Shown: in pieces, positions 20,525-27,830 of the stretch
Layout: the number at the start of each line of letters is the position of its first letter
How positions within the stretch are numbered: position 1 is the stretch's first letter
Source: Streptococcus mitis subsp. hohhotensis
GTDB taxonomy: Bacteria > Bacillota > Bacilli > Lactobacillales > Streptococcaceae
Reading direction: 5' to 3'
Length of the DNA stretch: 64,000 bases
Assembly: GCF_000722775.1 (NCBI RefSeq)
Contig: NZ_JPFZ01000013.1
Span: 124,001 to 188,000 of the forward strand
Notes under the pieces: model-generated
Databases searched by the model: none
What the model was told of the DNA's origin: nothing
Seen by the model: the letters and a program-made list of their open reading frames with translations, nothing else
Made by a program: the position numbers and the translations under genes

Positions 20525-20626
20525 TTATTTTCTCCTTTTTTATTAAGCATGGTTAGGATAGCTTCCTAACAAGTGATCGTCAACTTTGTTTATAGCACTT
20601 AGTTACCTAGATAGCTTTCCTTTATC
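20457..20626. repeat. bacteriocin promoter/leader cassette, copy B
   Basis: About 170 bp covering the 23-codon leader, ribosome binding site and roughly 100 bp upstream of bacteriocin B. It is nearly identical to 21686-21858. The leader part differs by one base. The upstream part carries the inverted repeat GTTAGGA/TCCTAAC with a five-base loop and a shared TATAAA. Here the sequence reads GTTGAC (minus strand) where the other copy has GTCAAC. Similarity stops abruptly after the mature-peptide junction and at the upstream edge. Confidence 0.9.
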
Positions 20627-20669
20627 ATGTCTGATTTTAAGCCGTTCTAAGATTTAATCCATATTTCTA

Positions 20670-21401
20670 TTACTTGCTATTTTTAAATAATTCGTATTCC
20701 TTTTCTTTGATAAATGGAACTGAAAAATTAGAAAAAATTAGTAGAATCGAAAACAGATATCCGTCTTTTTGTATCACTAAAACATAACTTAAAAATATAT
20801 AGACCATCAAATCTAGTGCAAAAAGAGAAAATATCCTCCTTTTCATCATCTCACTTGAATTAAAGATTCTGTTTAATAGAAGCTTTATCGTAGTATCTAC
20901 ACAAATTTTTATCAAAAAGATAAGAGCCAATACACGATTATCAACTGTACCATGAAGAATAAATGGAAATATAGTTAATATAAAACTAGAAATCTCTAAA
21001 TATTTTATCCAAGGAGATTGAGACATCTTACTTTTAAACTGACTGATTTTCCTATATTCACTAGCTAATCTAGTATCAAAATCTCTACCAATTTTATTAA
21101 AGATTAAGAACTCCAGAATAAAAATACTTATTAATACGATATAAGTAGAAACGTTTCCTGGGAAAAATTTATTGATTAAAATTGGAAAACTCATTAACAG
21201 AATCGAATTTATGGCTAGACAGATAGATACTATTTTATTTTTCACAGAATATAGAGGTAGTGATACTATTGAGTAGATAAATGCTAAAAAAATAAGCAAG
21301 AAATACTCAGTACTGCTAATTAACGGCGCCCTTAATGATAAAAATAGATAGGCACCCCACACGATAATATGTATTTTTCGAATGTTATCTACATTACTCA
21401 T
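20670..21401 (-). CDS. polytopic membrane protein, likely immunity partner of bacteriocin A
   Basis: A 243-residue protein with about seven membrane helices and no recognised domain. The start at 21401 overlaps the bacteriocin A stop as ATGA, so translation is coupled. An earlier in-frame start inside the bacteriocin gene is less likely. AT content is higher than in flanking housekeeping genes, consistent with accessory DNA. A protective or export role for bacteriocin A is inferred from the coupling alone. Confidence 0.65.
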   Translation of the reverse strand: MSNVDNIRKIHIIVWGAYLFLSLRAPLISSTEYFLLIFLAFIYSIVSLPLYSVKNKIVSICLAINSILLMSFPILINKFFPGNVSTYIVLISIFILEFLIFNKIGRDFDTRLASEYRKISQFKSKMSQSPWIKYLEISSFILTIFPFILHGTVDNRVLALIFLIKICVDTTIKLLLNRIFNSSEMMKRRIFSLFALDLMVYIFLSYVLVIQKDGYLFSILLIFSNFSVPFIKEKEYELFKNSK

Positions 21402-21751
21402 CTTACTGTCGCAGATATGAATCCATCCCAAGGATAGGGGTTTCCGTTAATATCACAACCTCTATTAAGAGCACCATATCCAATACAGTAAGCTATTCTT
21501 CCTGCAGCCCCAGCCAATACACCTGCTGCTGCACCAATAAGCCAACCTCCAAGGCCTCCAACTTTAATATAGTTTATTAGTTTTTTGGTTAAAACTGCAG
21601 CTCCAGCTAATGCTATAAAAGTCCCTGGGCTCATAGCTAAAGCTGCACAAATTCCTTGACAATCACTCTTACTTAAATAAGCCCCCCCATCAAGATACAT
21701 CATCTCTTCTTGCTCAAGAGCAACATAATTATTTGGTAATACGAGTTCCAT
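21398..21751 (-). CDS. double-glycine bacteriocin-like precursor A
   Basis: A 117-residue precursor with the same 23-residue leader (ending MMYLDGG) as bacteriocin B. The 94-residue mature part has four cysteines (DCQGIC, IAYCIG and RGCDI), a long Gly/Ala-rich hydrophobic core (GGWLIGAAAGVLAGAAG) and an aromatic C-terminal region (NPYPWDGF). This composition fits a pore-forming class II-type bacteriocin. AAAAGGAGAAAA precedes the ATG. The mature parts of A and B are unrelated while leaders and promoters match, suggesting modular gene capture. Confidence 0.8.
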   Translation of the reverse strand: MELVLPNNYVALEQEEMMYLDGGAYLSKSDCQGICAALAMSPGTFIALAGAAVLTKKLINYIKVGGLGGWLIGAAAGVLAGAAGRIAYCIGYGALNRGCDINGNPYPWDGFISATVR

Positions 21752-21858
21752 TTATTTTCTCCTTTTTTATTAAGCATGGTTAGGATAGCTTCCTAACAAG
21801 TGATCGTTGACTTTGTTTATAGCACTTAGTTACCTAGATAAGATATCTTTCCTTTATC
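21686..21858. repeat. bacteriocin promoter/leader cassette, copy A
   Basis: Second copy of the block at 20457-20626. It holds the leader codons, ribosome binding site, hairpin GTTAGGA/TCCTAAC, TATAAA and the upstream TCTAGGTAACTAAGTGC. A five-base insertion relative to copy B lies near the distal end. Confidence 0.9.
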
Positions 21859-21896
21859 TTACTTTATTTTATAGGTGACTTAATGTTTAAAACCAA

Positions 21897-23249
21897 TTAT
21901 TGCTTGAAACTTAACATTTCCAAAATCCAATCAAGATAGGTTTCTTTATCATAGACAATCCGCACTTCAACTGGCATATCCTTTTGGAGGACGACTGTCT
22001 CACTTCCATGTTTTAGAGTTAAGGTTTCTAATTCTATCATGACTTTATAAAGGCTAATATTCCCCTCTTTCGTTTCTTGGGAAATTGTTCCTGAATCAAT
22101 CTGTCTGACTTGTCCCTTCAGTGTTCCATATTTTTGACTATTTACACCAGTAATAGCAACATCAACTTTTGCTCCTTTTGAAACACGAGAAATATCACTC
22201 GCAAGTACAAAAGCCTCTACATAGTAACCTTTTTCTTTCCCTGAAACTTCTGCTATCGTTTGCCCCTGCTGAATAGACATTCCTTGTTTCAAAGGTACCA
22301 GATAATGCAGAGTACCTTCATTTGGCGCTAATATACTATGTGCTTTATCTTGACCTGTTGCCACTCCAAGATTAGCCTCAAGCTCTGTAATACTTTTATT
22401 GTTGTTTGAACGAGCAGTACCTAACTCACTAATTAATTGAGCATAAATATTATAAGCCTGAGAAGTTGGATTATTATAGGTACGGTTCATATCCTTAATA
22501 TTGCTTTGTTGACTATCAATCTCGCTATTCTTAGAAGTAATATTTGTTTTTAATGCTTCGATTTTTGTTGTTATTTCTGATATCTTAGTTTCTAACTTAG
22601 CTTTGTTATCAGCTGATGTCGTATCTGATAGAGAAGGTGAGTCTCCTTGCTGTTGAAGTTGAAGCAATTCATTTTGTAGAGCTTGCAAGTCGGCATCTAA
22701 CTGATTTCTTTCAGCTGTTATTTTATTCAACTTCGTATATTCATCCTGAATCTTTGAATACTGGGTACCATTATTATAATTTTCCGAGTTTAACTGAGAC
22801 AGATAGTATTCAACTTTCCCATAATATTCCTGTTCTTCACCAGAATTAGATAAATGATTGTATTTCTCATTTAATGATTGTTCAAATTTTTGAAAAATAG
22901 CTTCTTTTGCGCGTAACTTCTCCAATTGTTTATTCAAAGAGCTCGCTTGTAAACCTTCTTGTCCACTTGATAACGAAATAATGACATCTCCAGCATTTAC
23001 CATATCTCCTTCTGACTTATGTAAAGTAACTACTTTCCCTGAACTAATTGCTGATAGGAACTCTGTACCTGTTATAACTGAATTCCCATTCGCTTTTACA
23101 ATATAGTTTTTGGGTATATAAGCTGCACCAATCAATGCACCGCTTAAGACAATAGCAGTTGAAATAATGAGAATAAACGCAAAAGCTGGTGGTCTCTTAT
23201 CAAAGAAAATACGAGAATAACGTAATTCTGATTTATTATATAATTTCAT
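21897..23249 (-). CDS. HlyD/MFP-type bacteriocin secretion accessory protein
   Basis: A 450-residue membrane-fusion protein of the ComB/LcnD/MesE type. One membrane helix (about residues 26-48) is followed by a biotinyl-lipoyl-like half (GKVVTLHKSEGDMVNAGDVI), a long coiled coil (about residues 105-270, rich in Gln, Glu, Lys) and the second lipoyl half (HSILAPNEGTLHYLVPLKQG). It partners the C39-peptidase ABC transporter at 23706 to export double-glycine peptides. It overlaps the upstream small gene by four bases, and the two bacteriocin genes follow downstream. Confidence 0.88.
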   Translation of the reverse strand: MKLYNKSELRYSRIFFDKRPPAFAFILIISTAIVLSGALIGAAYIPKNYIVKANGNSVITGTEFLSAISSGKVVTLHKSEGDMVNAGDVIISLSSGQEGLQASSLNKQLEKLRAKEAIFQKFEQSLNEKYNHLSNSGEEQEYYGKVEYYLSQLNSENYNNGTQYSKIQDEYTKLNKITAERNQLDADLQALQNELLQLQQQGDSPSLSDTTSADNKAKLETKISEITTKIEALKTNITSKNSEIDSQQSNIKDMNRTYNNPTSQAYNIYAQLISELGTARSNNNKSITELEANLGVATGQDKAHSILAPNEGTLHYLVPLKQGMSIQQGQTIAEVSGKEKGYYVEAFVLASDISRVSKGAKVDVAITGVNSQKYGTLKGQVRQIDSGTISQETKEGNISLYKVMIELETLTLKHGSETVVLQKDMPVEVRIVYDKETYLDWILEMLSFKQ

Positions 23250-23713
23250 AGGCTTACAATTGGTCTAAAAATATCTACTACCATTTTTTCAGGAGAAGAA
23301 TTAACATAAACTGTATAGACAATCCCATCCGTTTGAATATCATTTTCATAGACATATAGGTCCAATTTAGAATACGCATACTGCATATACTCAGGGCTAT
23401 CTTCAAAACGAACATATAAACAATATGGAACAGAGATGGAATCCTGTACATCATAAATATTACTGTACTGTTGAGCATTATGAGCTTGAATATAAAAATC
23501 AAAATCAGTCGTTATTAATCCATCATCATGAATAGTTGTACCACAACTTTTTACAATTAATGGACCAAAAATTTGTGCTTTTAACAACTGCAAATGTTGA
23601 TAAAACTTTTCAATCTCTTGATTTATATTTTCTACTTTTATATCATACAACTTTTTACAGATAACTGACTTTAATACTAGTTTTTTATTATCTTGAATCT
23701 CCAGTTTAGCCAT
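23246..23713 (-). CDS. unknown cytoplasmic protein in the exporter operon
   Basis: A 155-residue soluble protein placed between the ABC exporter and the accessory protein, overlapping both (8 and 4 bases). The start at 23713 follows GAGGAGG. The stretch FGPLIVKSCGTTIHDDGLITTDFDFYIQA and the alternating strand pattern suggest a GyrI-like/DUF5085-type ligand-binding fold, but this is a tentative impression. No catalytic motif or membrane segment is seen. Tight coupling to the exporter implies a function in peptide export or immunity. Confidence 0.6.
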   Translation of the reverse strand: MAKLEIQDNKKLVLKSVICKKLYDIKVENINQEIEKFYQHLQLLKAQIFGPLIVKSCGTTIHDDGLITTDFDFYIQAHNAQQYSNIYDVQDSISVPYCLYVRFEDSPEYMQYAYSKLDLYVYENDIQTDGIVYTVYVNSSPEKMVVDIFRPIVSL

Positions 23714-25925
23714 AAGTAACCTCCTCTGCATCTAACATAACCGACGGTTCTACTTGTTGCTTCATATAAAAGCTCTGTAACTCGACCATTCTAGCATATT
23801 TTCCATTTTTAGCCATTAATTCCTCATGAGTCCCATATTCTACAATGGAACCATTCTCCAAAAAACATATCTTATCACATCGAAGAATTGTAGACAGCCT
23901 GTGGGCTACTACAATTGTTGTCTTATCTATTATTTTATTAAAGATTAAATCCTGAATAATCTGTTCACTAAATGAATCTAAGTTAGAGGTTGCCTCATCA
24001 AATATATACAAGTCAGCTTTACTCAGCAGTGCTCTTGCAATAGCCAATCGTTGTTTCTCACCACCCGAGAAATTTTGACCGCCTTCTTCTACGAAGGAGC
24101 CATAACGATTTTGAAGACGTTGAATCGTATCATGAATACCAACAATACGACAAACTCTCACCATATCCTCATATGTGACAGAAGGATTACCAATTTTTAG
24201 ATTATCAATAATTGTCCCTGTAAAGAGTTCTATGGTTTGAGGAATGTAGGAAATTTTCTTACGTAATTTACCATAGTCAAGGTCTGATAAGTCATTTGCT
24301 CCTATACAAATTTTCCCATCACTAGGGTTTATAAATCGTAATAATAAACGAACTATCGTACTTTTTCCTGCTCCACTTTCTCCAACAAAAGCTATTTTTT
24401 CTCCTTGTTTAATTCGCAAATTAAAGTTCTTGATAACAGGTGGGCGCGAACCATAGGCAAATGTTACATCTTTAAACTCAATATCATCACACAAGGTGAA
24501 GTCTCTAATACTATAATCCAAGGCAATGTCTTCACGATCTACTTCCATCAATTCTTGAAGTCGACTAACCGCAACCTGTACCTCTTGAAAGGTTAACTGC
24601 AAACCAACTAGATTCTGAATAGGTTCTGTAAAATATTGACTTAATGTCTGAAAAACCAAGAGGTCCCCAATAGTCATTTTTCCATCAATGATAAATAAGG
24701 CGCCCACTCCCATAAATAATAACCCACCCATGGTTGAGGTCATTGAGGATATTGTAGACTGAATATTCTTCAAAACACCCTCTTTATAACCAATTTCTAA
24801 AGTATGAACAAATTTTTCTTCAATTTTGTTTAAACGTTGTTCCTCGTCATGCTGAGACTTAATGGTATCAATGTTACGAATGGATTCAATTAACTGTGAA
24901 TTAAGAAGTCCATTTGCTTCCATTTGTTCATGATTAATTTTTTTATAAGGCTTTTTAAAACAGTATATAAGAATGATGTTAACAATAACCATAAAAACTA
25001 ATATCAGAAATAAAGATTGATTAATAGTCCAAAGGACAACCGCACTAATAACTGACAAGGTGATATCCATGACTAATGAAATAGAGACTGACGTAAACAC
25101 ATTCTTTATCGTCATCGCATCTTGAAATCTTGTTAAAACATCACCAACTCTACGACTTCCAAAAAAACTATAAGGAAGATGAATAATATGGTCATAATAT
25201 CCCATTAAAACCGGTATATCAATTTTTCGAGATAGAAACAAAAGAACGTGCTGACGAAATGCAGATAGAAGAGTCTGTAAGAACGACACTATTCCAAATA
25301 CTATCAAGAACATATACAGACTATTTTTTAAAGCATATGGAATCACCTCGTCCATGATAACTTTTGAAAAGAGACTCGATAAAATACCAATGATGCTTAA
25401 AACAAGAGAAGCTAATACGACTGTACTAATCAAGCCTTTTTGATTAAAAATTAACCTTCCAAATAAATCCAGAAGTCCTTTTCCCTTTAGTTTTCCTCTT
25501 TCAAAATCAGAATTTGGGACCATAAAAAGAGTAATACCTTGATAAATTTCTCCCAATTCGTCACTTGACATCTTGCGTATGCCACTAGCAGGGTCTGCTA
25601 CGTAAAATTTACTATTCCTTTTGATACTATGTAGTACCACAAAATGATTTTGACCTAAATCATTCTTAACTTGAAGAATCGCAGGAAATGTTAATTTTGG
25701 AGTCAAATCTTCCAGTGCTACTCGAACAGCTTTTACTGTAAAATTCAACTTATTCAGACCTGAAACAATACCACTGACAGTCGTTCCATACATGTCTGTA
25801 CCAATAATTTCCCGAATCTTCATGATTGATAGTTCCTTTTTGTAAGATAAAAGAACTGTTGAAACAACTGCCGCAGCACAATCTGACTGATCATGTTGCA
25901 TCGTACAAGGATATTTTTTTAACAT
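23706..25925 (-). CDS. peptide cleavage/export ABC transporter with C39 peptidase (PCAT)
   Basis: A 739-residue bacteriocin processor and exporter. The N-terminal C39 peptidase (about 1-140) shows QHDQSDCAA with catalytic Cys16, the His in QNHFVVLH and the Asp in VADPASG. Six membrane helices follow (about 160-430). The ATPase has Walker A GESGAGKST, signature FSGGEKQR and Walker B LYIFDEATS. It cuts double-glycine leaders and exports the mature peptides. The ATG at 25925 fits the family start (MLKKYPCTMQHD); a TTG four codons earlier is possible. No strong ribosome binding site is seen. It is followed by two coupled genes. Confidence 0.92.
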   Translation of the reverse strand: MLKKYPCTMQHDQSDCAAAVVSTVLLSYKKELSIMKIREIIGTDMYGTTVSGIVSGLNKLNFTVKAVRVALEDLTPKLTFPAILQVKNDLGQNHFVVLHSIKRNSKFYVADPASGIRKMSSDELGEIYQGITLFMVPNSDFERGKLKGKGLLDLFGRLIFNQKGLISTVVLASLVLSIIGILSSLFSKVIMDEVIPYALKNSLYMFLIVFGIVSFLQTLLSAFRQHVLLFLSRKIDIPVLMGYYDHIIHLPYSFFGSRRVGDVLTRFQDAMTIKNVFTSVSISLVMDITLSVISAVVLWTINQSLFLILVFMVIVNIILIYCFKKPYKKINHEQMEANGLLNSQLIESIRNIDTIKSQHDEEQRLNKIEEKFVHTLEIGYKEGVLKNIQSTISSMTSTMGGLLFMGVGALFIIDGKMTIGDLLVFQTLSQYFTEPIQNLVGLQLTFQEVQVAVSRLQELMEVDREDIALDYSIRDFTLCDDIEFKDVTFAYGSRPPVIKNFNLRIKQGEKIAFVGESGAGKSTIVRLLLRFINPSDGKICIGANDLSDLDYGKLRKKISYIPQTIELFTGTIIDNLKIGNPSVTYEDMVRVCRIVGIHDTIQRLQNRYGSFVEEGGQNFSGGEKQRLAIARALLSKADLYIFDEATSNLDSFSEQIIQDLIFNKIIDKTTIVVAHRLSTILRCDKICFLENGSIVEYGTHEELMAKNGKYARMVELQSFYMKQQVEPSVMLDAEEVTYG

Positions 25926-25958
25926 AGAAATACTCAATTCTTTAGAATTAATCTAACT

Positions 25959-25987
25959 TTTATACCATATATGCTAAATAGCTACAA
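25959..25987 (-). promoter_or_regulatory. candidate promoter of the exporter operon
   Basis: On the minus strand TTGTAG (25982-25987), a 17-base spacer and TATAAA (25959-25964) preceded by TGG. It lies 34 bases from the start at 25925. Confidence 0.6.
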
Positions 25988-26015
25988 TATTAAGCATTTT
26001 TGAATCATGCATATT

Positions 26016-26040
26016 ATGATATCTGTTACGGTGATATGAT
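26016..26040. promoter_or_regulatory. candidate operator upstream of the exporter promoter
   Basis: ATGATATC and GATATGAT form an imperfect (7/8) inverted repeat around nine bases, about 28 bases upstream of the -35 of the exporter promoter. It is a candidate site for the PlcR-type regulator; no known consensus was matched. Confidence 0.4.
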
Positions 26041-26195
26041 TTATAAAAGGTTAATTTTTATAATTAATTCAAATTTATCGAATAACTACTTTAAAAACGA
26101 TATTAGCATTCACAGAAAATCTTATGTAATCACTAGATAGCTCATTGGACTCCCCTTCCTTCTATCTCATTTCATTTTAAACAACGAACTTACTC

Positions 26196-26339
26196 TTAAC
26201 TGGGAGAATAGTACGCTCCTGTATCAATACCTCGAGTAACTAGAGTAGTACTAATAAAACTTCGACTATTACTCAGTAGAATTAGCACAATAAGCAATAT
26301 AGATAGCGCTTTCAAATGTCCAGATTTTAATTTTCCCAT
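26196..26339 (-). CDS. 47-aa pre-peptide, candidate PapR/Phr-like pheromone
   Basis: An ORF of 47 codons absent from longer-ORF calling. It has a basic start (MGKLKSGHLK), a hydrophobic core (ALSILLIVLILL) and a polar C-terminal part ending TRGIDTGAYYSPS, the layout of secreted signalling pre-peptides. AAGGTGAC precedes the ATG and a consensus-perfect promoter lies at 26362-26390. It is downstream of, and collinear with, a PlcR/TprA-type regulator, as papR is with plcR, and upstream of the bacteriocin exporter. The signalling role is inference from these features. Confidence 0.65.
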   Translation of the reverse strand: MGKLKSGHLKALSILLIVLILLSNSRSFISTTLVTRGIDTGAYYSPS

Positions 26340-26361
26340 CTTGTCACCTTCTTTCACCTAT

Positions 26362-26390
26362 ATTATAAATTAGCACATATAAACTGTCAA
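26362..26390 (-). promoter_or_regulatory. perfect-consensus promoter of the 47-aa peptide gene
   Basis: On the minus strand TTGACA (26385-26390), exactly 17 bases, TATAAT (26362-26367). Both hexamers are consensus. It is the strongest-looking promoter in the window. Confidence 0.85.
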
Positions 26391-26469
26391 GTAATTAAAG
26401 TAAAAAAATCATATATTTTTAAAAAAGAATTATAGTTATATTTTGTGTATGAAGAGGATAATCTAAAAC

Positions 26470-26556
26470 TCAATTTCAGGATAAAATGAAGTAAATATCC
26501 CCATAATGAAACGCATAGTATCAGTTTTTTCAAAACCTGATATTATGCGTTTTTTT
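26470..26556. repeat. intergenic stem-loop repeat, copy 1
   Basis: The stem CTGATATTATGCGTTT (26537-26552) pairs with 26509-26524 with one mismatch, and a T run follows on the plus strand. The preceding sequence (CAATTTCAGGATAAAATGAAG) aligns with that at 39419 onward, so the two loci share an extragenic repeat. It separates the PlcR-type regulator from the peptide gene. Confidence 0.7.
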
Positions 26557-26595
26557 ATTTTAAAGACTTTTTTCCCAGCCTCATACATTCTCTGA

Positions 26596-27453
26596 CTACT
26601 TATCGATCAGATATTGTTCTACCTTGAGTGCCATAACTTCATTATTTTCAATTAGATAGAGCACCTTAGCTTTCATATAATAGTCCTTAGCAACAGAGAT
26701 ATCAAGATCCTCTGTTACATTTCCCAACAAACAATATAAATCTGCTAACCTAAAGCTACTATGATATTTGTTACAAAATTCAATTATCTCCAATAATAGC
26801 GCTCTGGACTTATCCATCTCCTCCTGTTTCCAAAGGTGGTAACAATAATTGTATTTTATTTTGATATACAACTCAATTTGTTCACGCACACTGGTATCGA
26901 TTTTTGAAAGAGCTACGGAAACCTGATCATATAGTTGTTCAAATTTCTCCTTATCCTCATCATAGCCTAAGAAAATCAGCAGGGTATTCAAAATATACAA
27001 ATAGTCCACTTTATCAATACTAATCCTACTGAGGATGTCCTCTATTTTTGAAATAGCTAGTTTTAATTGATGTTCACATTGATAGGTTAGAATGGCATCT
27101 ATCCAGTCCAGATAAATCTTTTCATCAAAAGATAAGGAAGTCTGTTGCTTTCTTTCTCCCTCAAAAGCATATTTCAAAGAGGCATAATCTTGATTTTCCA
27201 ACAATGTTTCAGACAACCTCTTGAAAGCAGATAAGCCTAGAAACTCTTTCGAAATTTCTCCTGAAAAGAAATAGTCCATATTTAAGCCCATTTTTTCAGA
27301 TAATTTATATAACAAATCTGCTCCTGGCATATATTTGCCTTGTTCCATGCGACTTATCTGAGTTTGTTGGCAAATTCCTTCTGCCAATTCTTTTTGCGAC
27401 CAGCCCAGCTCTTTTCGCTTATTTTTTAATCTTGTTGCTAATAATGCATGCAT
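26596..27453 (-). CDS. PlcR/TprA-type XRE-TPR transcriptional regulator
   Basis: A 285-residue regulator. An N-terminal XRE helix-turn-helix (residues about 6-60, with GWSQKELAEGICQQTQISRMEQGKY) is followed by a helical repeat domain resembling PlcR, the RRNPP class that binds re-imported peptides. The start at 27453 (MHALLATRL) has TGGTGG upstream; a GTG start four codons earlier is possible. It lies at the head of the bacteriocin island, with a 47-codon peptide gene downstream. Pneumococcal TprA regulators of this type control lantibiotic loci with Phr peptides; the parallel here is inference. Confidence 0.85.
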   Translation of the reverse strand: MHALLATRLKNKRKELGWSQKELAEGICQQTQISRMEQGKYMPGADLLYKLSEKMGLNMDYFFSGEISKEFLGLSAFKRLSETLLENQDYASLKYAFEGERKQQTSLSFDEKIYLDWIDAILTYQCEHQLKLAISKIEDILSRISIDKVDYLYILNTLLIFLGYDEDKEKFEQLYDQVSVALSKIDTSVREQIELYIKIKYNYCYHLWKQEEMDKSRALLLEIIEFCNKYHSSFRLADLYCLLGNVTEDLDISVAKDYYMKAKVLYLIENNEVMALKVEQYLIDK

Positions 27454-27556
27454 GCTAACCACCACTATTTATATTCTATAAAAACATTATACTACTTTTT
27501 TGAGAAGATTATGTCATATTGTCTACAAAGAGTGAACAGACTTCTAGAAATGTAAG

Positions 27557-27581
27557 AAAAAAGAGCCATTCAAAGCTCTTT
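27557..27581 (-). terminator. terminator after the LysM-protein remnant
   Basis: AAAGAGC and GCTCTTT pair around an eight-base loop. A TTTTTT run follows on the minus strand. It lies just past the remnant's stop. Confidence 0.7.
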
Positions 27582-27590
27582 CCCTATTTC

Positions 27591-27674
27591 TTAATACCAA
27601 CCGTTGTTAAGCCAGAAATTTTTAGCTCTGCCAAGCCACATGGTGTGCTTACTACTATGTGTCCATGTCACCAT
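27591..27674 (-). pseudogene. 3' remnant of a LysM/transglycosylase-like gene
   Basis: A 27-codon frame ends RAKNFWLNNGWY and stop. The same ending (AAKNFWLNNGWY) closes the intact gene at 36332, also with a terminator nearby. The preceding codons (MVTWTHSSKHTMWLG) and the DNA up to the regulator show no further similarity that I can see. It is therefore the tail of a deleted paralogue left at the edge of the bacteriocin island. The 365 bases between 27466 and 27830 otherwise hold only the two terminators listed here and the regulator's promoter region (TATAAT at 27488-27493, minus). Confidence 0.75.
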
Positions 27675-27777
27675 GAATCGCCGAACGATTTAACGAGAAA
27701 GTATGACTTTTACGTTTATCCCAACTCAATTATGACATCTTTTTTCAAAAGTCAATATCTCTCACTTTTTTAACGAT

Positions 27778-27816
27778 AAGAAAGAGGCTGATAAATCATC
27801 TCAGCCTCTCTTTCTT
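27778..27816 (-). terminator. argH terminator
   Basis: AAAGAGGCTGA (27781-27791) pairs with TCAGCCTCTCTTT (27801-27813), with one bulged base. Flanking pyrimidines on the minus strand are T-rich (CTTTCTTATCG). Confidence 0.6.
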
Positions 27817-27830
27817 ACTTTGCAAACAAA

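Noticed and set aside
27519-27773. 84-codon plus-strand ORF in the gap between the PlcR-type regulator and argH
   Set aside because: It is antisense to the LysM remnant and the terminators, has no ribosome binding site and no plausible composition.
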